Positions 11,771 through 23,167 of a DNA stretch of 64,000 bases are shown here, one piece after another. This DNA comes from Ramazzottius varieornatus. Taxonomy: Eukaryota > Tardigrada > Eutardigrada > Parachela > Ramazzottiidae. The DNA is taken from assembly GCA_001949185.1 (NCBI GenBank), contig BDGG01000005.1, positions 1,229,249-1,293,248 of the forward strand, written 5' to 3'. How positions within the stretch are numbered: the first letter of the stretch is position 1; each line of letters opens with the position of its first letter. Under the pieces are notes generated by a model. That model searched no databases. It was not told the DNA's origin and was given only the letters and a program-made list of their open reading frames with translations. Both the position numbers and the translations under genes were made by a program.

Positions 11771-11811
11771 GGTGTAATTACGGTCGTTCCGGAACGACTC
11801 GTAATTACACC
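11771..11811. repeat. 41 bp near-perfect palindrome
   Basis: ggtgtaattacggtcgttcc is mirrored by ggaacgactcgtaattacac with a single-base difference. Further GGTGTAAT motifs lie nearby (about 11522, 11584 and 11880). Confidence 0.7.
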
Positions 11812-11977
11812 GAAAGTGTAATGTCTGGTGGAACAAATAGGCCAATCGTGAGGGTGTGGGTGGAGCCAATTAAACCAGCGGTGTAATCTATCTTTGTAAG
11901 CCCTTATTGTTTGTCTTGTCTCGCAGTCCGAAAACGCAACAGTTTTAGGTTCGATACGATGGCATTCAGGTCACGAG

Positions 11978-12302
11978 TCGTCGCTACTATAGAAAGCTCG
12001 ACGAAGCTAAAATAAGCCGCTTTAGCCGTTCTTAGCCGTGGCTAAAAATATTATAAAAATATAAAGCAGCTAAAATACTTTTATCCACGGCTAAATTGTA
12101 TTGTGCGTTCGATTGATTTATTGATGTTGAGTCGGCTAAAATAGTTTTTGCATCAATAAATCAATCGGAAGCACAATACATTTTAGCCGTGGATAAAAGT
12201 ATTTCAGCTGCTTTAGCCGCGGCTAAGATATTTTTAGCCATGGCTAAGAACGACTAAAATGGCTTATTTTAGCTTCGCCGAGTCTTCTATAGTCGCCACG
12301 AC
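11978..12302. repeat. 325 bp foldback element, TTTAGCC-rich
   Basis: The whole block is one imperfect palindrome. Its left end (gtcgtcgctactatagaaag) is mirrored by ctatagtcgccacgac at the right end, and both arms carry gaagctaaaataagcc, repeated GGCTAA units, and caataaatcaatcg or its mirror near the centre. It is AT-rich and non-coding. I could not identify a target-site duplication. Probably a foldback or MITE-type element. Confidence 0.75.
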
Positions 12303-13106
12303 ATTTTTATGGCCTGACGTTTCAGTTATTGCGCGTTCTGGCTCACCAATACTCAGATAGGCACGAAGTCAACTTCGCCCACGGTGACAGGCTGATGAAA
12401 GTTGAGGGGACCGGCCAGAACATGCGGATAAGAATCCAGTTAAAGATCTTCATGATGTCTCCTATGTCGGTGGCGCCCCCTTCCTGCAAGATGCTTGACT
12501 CGACCGTTAGCTCTTTTGCTTACATCGCAGAAGCTTTTCTGGAAGATCCCCTTTTTACTCCATCTTCTGTGGATTTGAGTAGTCTATGTAGCTTCAAACG
12601 ATATCTTGATGGTCTGAATTTTTCGAATTCTAATTGGTGCAAAAAGAATGTCGATGGGCACTTGTTAACTTGAATCAACTTGTTTTTTATGTTTGCCTTT
12701 GCATCCCTTTTTCTCCGGCGCTCTTGCCACTATTTTTCAAATTTGATCCGCAAGCGCGAAGCCTGGCTTTGCATTGGACAAATAAAGGTTATTATTATAA
12801 GTTTAGCAGCACTACACTGGTCACAATCTCAATTCACCCAAAACCAACTAGCTTTGGTCTGTCTTCGTCTTCTGATCCGGTTCTCAAGTGCATGGAGACT
12901 ATACCTATGGTCAGTTTTGACACCAGCTACGGGAAAGGTGCAGAGAGCCCGAGGGACGAAAAGCATAGATAGAAAACAGATTATCGATCGCAGGGCACGA
13001 GCAATATTCTGTTTGCGCTACAAAGGATCTTGTACTTTTGTTTGCCACCCTCTCCTTTATCGCGCTTGGTCTTAATTTTATGATTATCAGTAGTTTGCCC
13101 TTACAG
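12303..13106. other. no gene recognised
   Basis: Short open frames only. The last bases carry an acceptor (cccttacag) that leads into the tyrosine-kinase relic. Confidence 0.35.
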
Positions 13107-14023
13107 GAGTTCCCGCCTTGCTGCTGGAATTCTGCGAATACAGTATGTGTGTTTGGAGCATGACTGCAATGAAAGACTGCAAGGACAAGTTCGAAAACCG
13201 AAAGTATGCATGGAAAGTAGACAGGTAGATATGGATTGGAAAGTAGTCATGGAGGGAGCCATGGAAAGGACAGACAATGCTTTGGAATCTTCGAGCAGGA
13301 CAACCGGTGCCGGAAGTGGCGACGTCAACTGCCTGACCACCAGGGATTCACTCAACTTCAGCTACCAAATGGCTCGCGGAATGGAACACCTTTCCGATAT
13401 TATCTATCGGGATCTCGTAGCCAAAAACATGCTGGTCGACACTGGGAAACTGTCGAAGTCTTAGACTTCGGCATGGCAAAAGAAGGTGCCGGCTACTTCA
13501 CACAAGAAGAGACACAGTATCGCCACACCATGCCATAGTCTTGAGAGTACCTTTGCTCGACGCGCAAATCGATAGCTAATCCCGCTGTAGGCGGGATTAC
13601 CTGTGCGATGGATGGCTCTGGAGTCCTTGAGAAACTCTAATCAAAAATTATACAGTTCGAAGACGGATGTCTGGTCTCTGGGGGTGATGCTGTTGTGGGA
13701 GACGTTCTCCTAGGGCGCGGTTCGGTATGTAGTGGAAGATGTTCTCCACACATGCGTTCAGCCATACATCGACTGGCTTTCCGCCGGAAGTCGACTGCTG
13801 CGCCCTCTTCTCGCACCCTCTTCCGTGTAGATGGTCCACTGTGTACTTCCCATCCTCTATTTCATTCCATCGTTCATCTAATGTTTATAGATACGAGATG
13901 ATGGTGAGCTGCTGGACAAGCAATCCCAAGGACCGTCCGACATTTTCTTCGTTGCGAAGTCAAGTGGACCATTGTATTTCAGCGGACAGCCTCTATCGTT
14001 ATTTACGTTTGGAAGAGCCGTAA
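13107..14023 (+). pseudogene. receptor tyrosine kinase, kinase-domain pseudogene
   Basis: Pieces of one tyrosine kinase domain appear in order but in different frames. First is the hinge strand (PALLLEFCEYSMCVW) with a kinase-insert-like stretch, then the catalytic-loop region (NFSYQMARGMEHLSDIIYRD, with HRD changed to YRD), then the DFG segment (VLDFGMAKEG). Next come the tyrosine-kinase signature [11 protein letters not shown] with [19 protein letters not shown], and last the terminal lobe (YEMMVSCWTSNPKDRPTF) ending at 14023. Disablements: a frameshift between the HRD and DFG parts near 13450, a stop after RHTMP at 13536, and a TAG directly after WETFS near 13708. Remnant intron borders (ctgtag/gcgggatta; tttatag/atacgag) show it derives from a spliced gene rather than a retrocopy. 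The insert and motifs suggest the PDGFR/VEGFR/FGFR/Torso group. Confidence 0.82.
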
Positions 14024-15448
14024 GAGCAAAATAACGAATATTCTGGCCAGCTGCAGTCCCACACTACAGACGAAAATGATAAGAGTGTTTCCGTAAGCGA
14101 CTAATTTGTTGTCTTAATAGAAGGATTTAACATTCAGTATTTTTCGGTGGTTTCCACATGAAAACCTCGGCGTACCGATCGAACTTCACTTAAGTTCTCT
14201 AATAGCCTGTAATGTCTCGGATTCAAGGCCAGAGTGGTTTACGAGTCTCAAGGGTTATTTCAGCAAAATTAATGAGAAACGATAACGGGTTTCACACCAA
14301 TGGCATCTTAACATTAATCTTTGCCGAGTGGACTTAAGCCTAACGGCAGAGCTCTGTTTCCGGAAAGGGGATCGATACTCGAGCTTCCTCAGACTACGGA
14401 TTGTTCACACTTCCTCCAGACACCAGTCTAGATCTTCATCCACAAAGCCAACGGTCTCACACTTCCTTTGTCCCTTAGTTGCACCCTGTCATACATCGAA
14501 AAAGGATCCATTACTTCCCTGTTCCTGTCTACAGTAGACAGGCCAGAAGAAAAATGAATATACGTAATTACTGGCTCAAGTTGGGCAAAGGAAAAGCTAA
14601 CTTAGGCCGAAGGTCACACCAGTAAAATTGGACGACGGTTCCTGTCTTCTATCTGCTGTTGGGATTTACGTCACTAAAGATGAAAAAGTCTAGTTTGATA
14701 ATCGAATTTCACATGCTCAACGCGCTGCGGAGCGTGACGAGATGGAAACTACAAGAACGGAAGCGGGAGGCCGCAAACTCTGGATGATCGGGTCCAGTGT
14801 TGTCAGCCTGCGAAATACAGACTCGTGATCGGTCGATCACATTACGTAGGCTCGATTGGAATGTAGCTCTTCCCGGAGCGATACAGCTAAAAAGGCTGCA
14901 TCAAAAACATTGTGATTGAAGTAAGGCTTAAGCTGGAGAGAGAACCAGCCCTGTAGGCTATGGCGAGGTCCCTCCACATTATCCCTCCACTGTTGTTGCT
15001 AGAGTGGTGGACATCTGCAAATGTTTGAACAATCGACAGGAATAGAGCGGATCAAGTGTCAGTAAACGTTTTTGGGGGATGATTCGAGCTCCCCACTTTA
15101 CGTATTACAGCCCTAATCGAGAGCGTTGCCTCCATGCATGCCGTCGGCATGTAGCTATTCTTTCGCACTGCTGATTATAGCTTTCTTCCACGGCAGAAAA
15201 ATTCTCCAGTTGCCTCTAACACTTGCATACACGATAAAGAGTGTCGCGCTCGGTTGACGCAGCCACGAGTTTCCCCCATGCTCGGGCATTTTTGGCGATC
15301 TCTCGTTTATCTCAAGAGTTCTTCCTGTGATTACTCTGGTCCAGTTTCAATAAAAAAGACGAGGACCATGCATTTTACAACCTTTGGACTAACTACGCTT
15401 GTGTGAACAATTCTACTTCTACTTCATATCGCTGTCTGCGCCAGCATT
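14024..15448. other. no gene recognised
   Basis: About 1.4 kb with only short open frames and no repeat I can define. The last part presumably holds the promoter of the gene starting at 15449. Confidence 0.4.
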
Positions 15449-17691
15449 ATGAGGTCTTCCCTTCAGTTGCTCAATGTATCTTATGGTAAGTGAAAACCTT
15501 TTTGACCATTGTTTCTACTAAGAAACCGGATATCAATTCTTTTAGTGCTGTTCGCTGTTTGGACTACGCCTTGGACACTGGCCGAAGCCAAGAGGACAGC
15601 CGGTGGCGCTCGGGCTCCCGGTGGGTCGCGAGGTTCTAGTGCATCCGGAGTAGCCAAGAGTGGGTCGGCGTATGGAGCTTCCGCTCGCGGAGGATCGGTC
15701 TTGACTCCGGCTAATGGCGCTGCGACAGGGTTCAGCAGTGCAGGTGGATTTGCCGGTGCCAGCGTGGCCAGCAGCCGAACAGCATTCGGGTTCTCTAACA
15801 GTATCACCAAAGCCCGAGACAAGATCTCGCATTCCATGAAAAGCATCGTTCGACCAAAAGCAAAAATCACGCGGCCATCTGTTCATCGTCCGGTCAAACC
15901 TTTAGTCAATCCATCATACAGTACATACTACGGTAAGCGATCGCTCATAATTTTTGCGAGCAACAAACCCAACCATTTTATTACTCCACACGTATATTCG
16001 ACCGCGGCAAACCACCTCGGCTAGATCCTTTTCTCAAGTGGCGCACGTTTCTAATGTTACCGACTGGAAACGTGCGTCGCTTCGAAAACGATCTGGCGTC
16101 GAGTCTGTTTGCCGAGCTTCCATTCTTGTTTTGGGCGGCAGGTAAGAAGAAGGGTCTCTCGACCGGGAAGTTGGTAATGGCCGGTGTGGGCGGTTACTTC
16201 CTCGGAAGGATACTCGGGCGAATGGCCAGTCCTTCGCACGAGCAGTACCCACCATATTACAGTGACTATGTTCCCTACCGTTCGAGGTTCGCCACTCAAG
16301 CTCCAGCCGCCCCGGTGGTCATTCCTTCCTCATCCATTCCAAGTCCAGCTGCTGCGGCATCGGCCAACAAGAACGTCGACGTGTGTCTGCTTTATCGCTG
16401 GAACCAAGAGCTGCCCTTCACCGAAACACCCAATATGGCTATCGATTTTCTGGCCAATGACACCGTTTCCGGTAGCAATATACAGTCCAAGGCCGGGTTA
16501 GTACTTTGCCCACTTACCATTGGTGTGATTGGAAGAACGACAGCAGCTGAAGATTTGTGAGGATAATTAAGTCTGAATACCAATCTTCTTTCTTTCTTTC
16601 TTCCTTCCTTCCCCTTGTGTAGGTTCATGTTCAACTTCCTGGAACGGACGATGAATACATTTGGTTTACTTAACAACTCCGTGTCAATATTTGAAATCCC
16701 CAGCGGATACAACATGCGCCAGTGCAACTTCCAGACGTCAGAAGAGCCACTCATCACATCGATGAAACACTTGAAGAACCTTTACTCAAATGTTAGCCCA
16801 GACTGGAGGCTATTCGAAGGTAATTACCCTACTCTAGCTTTTCTTGCTCATTCAAACTCAATCCGCAATTAGCAAGCCGGCAAAAGAAACGCACACGTTT
16901 TCGTTGTTAACGGCTGTAGGCGTGCGCCACTAAGGACACGAATTCCATGCGTTTCGTTTGTCGGCCTTCCGATTCTTTTCGTCGCTAACTTTGAAGCTCT
17001 TAGTGTATCGATATGCACCTAGTCTCACCTTTGAAAGTGGTCCTTTCCTTTTGTAGACCTCGTCGAAGCGGCGCAGTCCTGCATACCCCAGTTCGGCGAC
17101 CCACTGAAGCCGCAAGTCTTTCCTTGTCTTGACTACGCCATTGACGCGAATCAGGTCCTAAATTTGTCCAAGCCAGACTCCATATTCAACAACGACGAAC
17201 TTTGCCGGTCAGTATACCTCGTTGCTGTAACCACAGAATAGAATGCAACAACACTAGTGACCAACAAAATTCTATTCATAATTTCTTTAGAGACTTACTC
17301 AGTCCGAAGTTGCTTCAATGCGCTCCGAACAACGAGGACGAATGCACCATCCATCACCTCCTTACCATCAATATGTTCGTCCGAGATTTCTACCTGTGTT
17401 CCGAACCCGTCCACCGAGACACCGTAGGTGGAACAACATTGGAATCGTGGGAATGTACAGTGTACCAAAAAATTAACCGTCGAAAACGCGTGTTATAGGG
17501 AGCCAGATGGAAATGGCCAATGTAATTTGCGCATGCGGCGAATCAAAACCGTAATTGGTCACAGGATAATTAAGCTCCCGTTTAAATGTCACGCCCATTA
17601 TCGACGGTTAATTTTTTTTTGGTACACTATATTTCTCTCCTCAATCATATTCTGTTTCAAATATGTTTCAGATGATACGGCTACAAGATGA
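15449..17691 (+). CDS. unrecognised secreted Cys-containing protein, 427 aa
   Basis: Not recognised. Exons 15449-15485, 15546-15932, 16142-16496, 16623-16819, 17057-17207, 17291-17427, 17672-17691 join with consistent phases. The N-terminus (MRSSLQLLNVSYVLFAVWTT, then PWTLAEA) is a signal peptide. A Gly/Ser/Ala-rich basic stretch follows (about residues 30-140), then a Gly-rich hydrophobic segment (KLVMAGVGGYFLGRILG, about 149-165) that could be a membrane anchor, then a Tyr/Pro-rich part. The second half has well-spaced cysteines (VCLLYRW, QCNFQ, SCIPQF, VFPCLDY, ELCR, LQCAPNNEDEC, FYLCSE), as in small disulfide-bonded extracellular modules of nematodes and their relatives. The last exon is uncertain: without the final splice the frame runs on into the inserted MITE and stops at 17496-17498. 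Two introns carry the hairpin family. Confidence 0.72.
16004..16118. repeat. intronic hairpin family copy
   Basis: Intron 15933-16141 of the secreted-protein gene. Outer ends are ggcaaaccacctcgg and gtcgagtctgtttgcc. The inner arms are caagtggcgcacgtttc and gaaacgtgcgtcgctt. Confidence 0.68.
16871..16967. repeat. intronic hairpin family copy, diverged
   Basis: Intron 16820-17056 of the secreted-protein gene. The left arm (cgcacacg) has decayed while the right arm gcgtgcgccacta is kept. Outer ends are ccggcaaaagaaac and gtttcgtttgtcgg. Confidence 0.5.
17458..17629. mobile_element. 172 bp Tc1/mariner-type MITE
   Basis: Terminal inverted repeats cagtgtaccaaaaaattaac and its near-complement gttaattttttttttggtac lie next to TA on both sides (17456-17457 and 17630-17631), the Tc1/mariner target duplication. 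There is no coding capacity. It lies in the last intron of the secreted-protein gene; read through, its first bases supply an alternative stop codon. Confidence 0.78.
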
Positions 17692-18065
17692 CGCTTTTCT
17701 GCGAGACTTTCAGAATACAAACGCCGCTTCCTCAATTTCCCTTCCACGTAAGTGTTTGCATGAACTGATATCAATATAAATTATCGAAACGTTCAAATTC
17801 AACTTGTTGTAGGTTTCGGCTTACGCTCCTTATTTTTCCTGCTACTGTCCTTCACTCCCTCTTTCGTAGTTTTATTGTTGTATTGAATCTACGATTCTAA
17901 AATTTCAAGAAGAAAAGTACGGTCGATCAAATAGCACAAGAATGTTGAATTACGGTATGCACCTGCTGTATGGTTGATTATGAACGGTAAACCGGACTGA
18001 AGTCTGGACTGACTAACCTTCCAGGTCAGCAGACGACGCGTGCGCAGCTACAACTTAAGCCACCC
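17692..18065. other. intergenic, convergent gene ends
   Basis: Between the stop of the secreted-protein gene and the stop of the Argonaute gene on the other strand. AT-rich, with no gene seen. Confidence 0.5.
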
Positions 18066-21000
18066 TCACAGAAAGTACATACCGCCATTCTTGAAGTCGT
18101 CACTGAGGGTAACCTTTCGGTTGATATCCTGCAGCGCCTCCCGTCGCTTAAGGGCGTTGTCACTTCCCAAATCCGGATACCTGAACGAACTGCAGATTAA
18201 ACGACTAGAAAGCTGCGGCTGTCAAAAGAAGCACTCTGTGGGGTGAGACTTACATGCCGTCGCCAAGATGATCCCGAGCTCGGAAGGCTGCGTGATGAGC
18301 GTAGTAGACGGGAATCGGCAAGGACACACTGCGGGTACAACGAGCGTATCCATAGGCCAAACTGTAGGACAGTTCTTGCAGCTGGTCCGCCGTGAGGTGG
18401 TTTTGGTCCAACAGAACGATGTAGTGCGCTGGACGCGAAGTACCCTGTTGGAGAAACATTGGTAAATCCAGTTCATGCCGGTACATCGAGAGACACGAAG
18501 AACTGAATTTACGATACGTACCTGTATTCCGTAATGGCTGACCATGTACCAATCAAAGATCTCAACGCCACAGAAATCCTTGTCCGCCACAGTTCCTACA
18601 CCCCAGAACAACATAAGAAGCACAACTGGTGTTGTTAGAAGCAGCTATGATAAACGGAAGCTCCCGTTACCTGGAGGAACGTTGGCAGCTTTCCCAACTC
18701 CTTCTCGATCGTTCTTGCACTTCATACGAGTGATATGGCGTTTGGTCACCACAATGCATGTGATCTTGGGTTCTTTCTTGTACAGCCTGGAGTAAGCTCG
18801 AACGATGGCAGCAAATTCGTACGTCAAGATCTACGATACACCAAAGAGCCGTTAGTCAACTCAGATATACGCTGTATGCGCCGACATTTCGGAAGAAATG
18901 GGGAAACCTGAGAATACTGGCCCTCGCTGACACCATCACGGTAGTAGAAGATCATATCGGGAGCTTCTTTGTGGGCCACGAAGAGTCGAGTGACCATGTC
19001 TTCCAAGTTCTCAATGATCTCCAGCAATTTACCGCCGACATTAACTTGAGCCCTGATCTCCGCCTTGTACTTCAGCAGCTTTGTATCCGTGCTACCCACC
19101 ACCGCAGCCAACGAAGGCCGCGACCGCAAAGCGCCACCTACAAACGCAAAACAGCCAACAAGGGTGAAACATCAATGGAACGTCGGCGATCTTTTTCACC
19201 CAAATTTCTATGTCAAGTGGCGCACGATTGCAATATTCTCGGCTGAGAATGTGCGCCACCCAGAAAACGATCTGGGTGAATTCAGTTGCCGACGTCTTCC
19301 ATACAGTACACCCATTATCAGTCTCCTGATCAAGCAAGTATTTGAATATGGAACCTTGACAAAAACTCTAAACACGATCTCGCTTACCTCCGGGATGCGT
19401 AACATCGGCGCCAATGACCATAACCTGTACGACAAGAAATGCTATACTGTTTGAAAACATCTAACGTTTCTTAACAACTGACCAGAAGTAAGACAATGTA
19501 CAGTATCACCTTTTTGGCTGTGATAAAAGCTGGCAACTGCGGTTTATGGTTGCTCCCACCCAGCTTGACATTCACCTTCCGCAGGATGTTCGCCATGCAC
19601 CGATCATTTGCGTTTTTGCCCTTGATCACTTGGCTTCTTACGCCCAGGTCAACATCACCCATTTGCTTGATAGCCTTATACAAATACTCATCCATGACGA
19701 CGAAGAAGATCAACTGAAGGTCTTTGTCTTTAATGTCGGTGATATGGTCTTTCAGGTTCTTCATGACGTTACGAGGGTTCAGTTCCAGTTCGTGCCACGG
19801 GTCGGCGATATTCATACCCAGTGTCCCTCCAGTCCTCTTGAGGTCTCCCACGAACCGATTTTCCTTCCGAGCGCCCAACCAAATCAGGATCCAGTGCTGT
19901 AGATGTTTGGGTTCTTCCAGTCGGTCACGGTCGGACTGCCAGGACTGCCCGTGTTGGGTACTGACTGAGAAGGACTTATTACCCTGTGTGATCTGTGGAG
20001 TTGGTAAGACGCGAGCTTGGACTACGGCCATATTATTACCGATGACCACACCGAATTCGTTCAAGACGTTGTTCTCAGGTTGAGCGATCTTTAGGCGTTC
20101 TTGCTGGGTCGCCGCCATTCGATCAGGCGCTAAAAAGAAACTACACATAAATCACTTATAGTGAAATAGAGAATAAAAATCGTAAGTGAAGCAACAATGA
20201 AAGGCGAAAACAGTTACTAATAGTTGTGAGTCTGGCAAACAAACTCAACGAGATGGCTTCTTCAGGGGACGCACATTCCAGTGCTGTTTGCTGAAAGCGT
20301 GCGCCACTTGGCCAACTGATTTTGTTGTGCCGAGCTCCCGATTGCTGAAAGGGCCACCGGTGTACTTCTAATGAGGCTCAGACTTACCAGGCGCTGCACA
20401 CAGTTTGATCATCGCTTGTATAACCTGCTGTGACGCCCGGTCACCTATCTGTTGGTTCTTCTTGACCATACAGATTTCCATGGGAAGGTAGACAGGCCGC
20501 TGTGGATCGGTCGACGCCTAAGTTGAAACAGGTCAAAATCAAGACTAACCGACCAGCTAGACACGACATCGATAGAGCGGCACTGTGACAGTCCTTACTT
20601 GGATCAGTTGAAGCTTAGGGTACTTTAACACGATGTTGTAATGTGTAAGAAAGTACTGCTGGACGGTGATTTGACGTGGTGGTTGACCTTCTTCCTGCAG
20701 AGGGAACTTGGTATCGCTAGCTCCTCGCTGTGAGAGACCTCGAACTGTCTTGGTCGCTTCGTACGACTTCTGGGTCGGAGTAGCCGCCGTCTTGTACGTG
20801 ACTTTTAGGTTCTTTAGGTATTCTTCTGTGAAGTACGCTCCATCCTCGCTGAACGTGAAGGTAGCGGCGTTCGGGTTTTTCGCTGGCGGGATATCGGCAC
20901 CCCGATCGCGCAGGTAGTCGAGAACCAGTTGAACTTTGTAGAAGGCACCTTCGGATGTGTTCAAGACTAGGGCTAGACCATGTGCTAGTCCTGACATGCG

Positions 21001-22389
21001 AATACTCTACAATAGGAAGCGATAAGAAACACAGAACATGATAGCATAGACTACCGTACGCGCGTACCGCAAAGACTTTACGCATGGTTTCCAGTCCTTC
21101 CGGTAATCGGGTCTTCTGCGATGGTACGAACAGCGATCGTCCGACTTCGATGACATGTTGGGAGGAGAGAAAACCCTGACGGAAAATAGTGTCTAGAGCC
21201 CGCTGCCGATCCTCGACCGTCATGCCCAAGTAGTCCAGCTTGTTCTTCCTTAGCGACTCTTGCATTGCTGCTGCTTTGAAGTCGCGCACCTTGTTCAGCG
21301 TCACAGTCACCTACAATCGGCAATCCAGATTACTGCAATTAGACAACACATAGAAGAGTCTGATATAAAATCACCTGGTATTCTCGAGAGTCACCATCGA
21401 CTTTCATGACAAAGTTGACCGTTCGTTCTCCTGCGAATGGGAGACTTTTGGCGGAGAAGACTTCGTCCGCCTTGTTGAAAGCAATTTCCATGCCACGCCC
21501 ACCACCAAGAACCAGTTCAGGGTTCTGCTGACGAAACTTGGACATAATCTCACGCTTCAAGGCTGGACGCAGAGGGGAAGGGACTGGCTTGCCGTTGGCG
21601 GAAGCGGCCAGTTTCAGAGAGTACCAGTGGATTTCGGAACCGTCCTTGAAGTGAATATCGTAATGGTTGACTGCGATAAGGATCGGTACACCTCGGGTAC
21701 CAAAGCCATTCGGAGGTCGTTGCATTGGGGCCTGAAGAGGGCCCGACGACAAGCTCAGCGCCTGCATGGAAGTTGCTGGAACATCGGCCTCGGCCGACTT
21801 GGACGCGGTCGGCTTGTTCTCCGATTTCGCTACAGGTGGATCTTGTCTTTGACGATCTTCGGGAACTGTCAATGGACCTGAAAAACAATCAGACATGAGG
21901 CATCTTTGACTTCACTTCGTCCGGTTACTTTATCCGACAAGAACGGTTTACGGCATGACACGTACAGTAAAACGATCTACTTCCGATTCGAATCACTTTC
22001 TGCTATCAGCGGTATCACCAACCTGCGACGCTCGGAATGGAGGTAGAAGGACTGCCTGCAGCTCTTGGTTGTGATACTTGCGGCACGGGAGCAGGCTGAG
22101 GCTGGACTGGGCGAGCTCCCCATGCGTTTCCTTGTGGTCCCGAAACGGAGACAGCTGATGGTGGCGCAACAGGTGCCACATCAGCGCGTGGTTGGACGGG
22201 CTGCGGTCTTTGCTGGGCAGACTGGGGTGGTGGAAAGTTCTCACGATCACCCCCGTCGTCTCGACCTCCACGATCGTGCCCTCCACGTTCATTTCTACCT
22301 TGTCCTCCGCGACCTCGGTTACTTACGCCGCGTCCTCGCTGTTCTCCCCTACCTCTTCCACCCCTTCCGCCTCGTCCACGATCACTCAT
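18066..22389 (-). CDS. Argonaute protein, AGO clade, 1,028 aa
   Basis: Small-RNA-guided silencing effector. Exons (minus): 22023-22389, 21375-21877, 21068-21310, 20599-21006, 20388-20517, 19510-20129, 19388-19424, 18908-19137, 18671-18830, 18522-18595, 18254-18444, 18066-18189; phases agree throughout. The N-terminus is an RGG/Pro/Gln-rich tail ([15 protein letters not shown]), likely for arginine methylation. N and linker domains follow, then PAZ ([17 protein letters not shown]), MID and PIWI. The slicer tetrad looks complete: D in [11 protein letters not shown] in the [11 protein letters not shown] helix, D in [11 protein letters not shown] and H in [22 protein letters not shown] (not YRDGVGDGQ) and the C-terminal NGGMYFL place it with AGO rather than Piwi. 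Two introns carry the hairpin family. Confidence 0.95.
19206..19292. repeat. intronic hairpin family copy
   Basis: Argonaute intron 19138-19387: caagtggcgcac is paired with gtgcgccacccagaa, followed by the outer motif acgatctggg. Confidence 0.65.
20231..20337. repeat. intronic hairpin family copy
   Basis: Argonaute intron 20130-20387: outer ends ggcaaacaaactcaacgaga and gattttgttgtgccgagctc; the inner right arm gcgtgcgccacttgg is intact and the left arm is decayed (ggggacgcac). Confidence 0.62.
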
Positions 22390-22868
22390 GATGGACCACA
22401 GAAAAGCGAGAATACGAAACGATGTTCAGTAATCTGCAAGTAATATCGACTTCGGGAAAAATCAGAGAACGAAACTATGTTGGGTGGGAATCTCAGACGG
22501 AAAAATCTGCTATTAAGGTTGAGTCGTAGTGCAGCTGCTTGCAAACTCGCTAATCGCGCACCACACCCTTCTGAATATTCAACGAGCTCGGCGATAAAGC
22601 TGCTTATCCGTACAGTTTGTTTGCATTCCAAGTGAGAAGTACCCAGACACAGCAGAATTTCAGGCGTCTGTCGATGAGCACATTCAAGTTGGAATGCGAA
22701 AACAAGGATTGTATGTAACTCGCCTTAACAGCCGTCGATAAAACCGCTGTTTAAGTTTGTGCTCTCTTTTCCCCGTCCAGTTTTACAAATGTTGAATCGC
22801 TGTAACGAAATCATAAGCCACAATTCGGGCTTCACAGCACTGCAGCAATCGGGAAAAAAGAGATCATA
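22390..22868. other. Argonaute upstream region
   Basis: Presumed promoter and 5' untranslated region of the Argonaute gene. No gene or clear motif seen. Confidence 0.4.
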
Positions 22869-23167
22869 CCGTGTAGGCAAATAAGCTACTCTAAAAGGGG
22901 GCGGCAGTTATGGGCGTACATCAAAGTACTATTGACCAACAGATAACATTCAGCGGCAATTCAGTTGATGAAATTTGATCATAAAACCAGAACGTCAAAA
23001 ACATAAAACACGAAACTGTATGAGGTAAAACAAGAAAGTCTACCTGTAAAACTGAAATCATGAGGTTAGTAAGGAATGCGAGCACCGAAATTATTAATAC
23101 AATCAGTCATTCTATCAAACATCGAATTCACCAGGTTGCTGCATTATTCGGGAGTCACGATCGCTTT

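Noticed and set aside
18066-22389. Identity as a Piwi-clade protein because of the RGG-rich N-terminus
   Set aside because: The PIWI motif YRDGVSEGQ and the NGGMYF-type C-terminus are those of the AGO clade.
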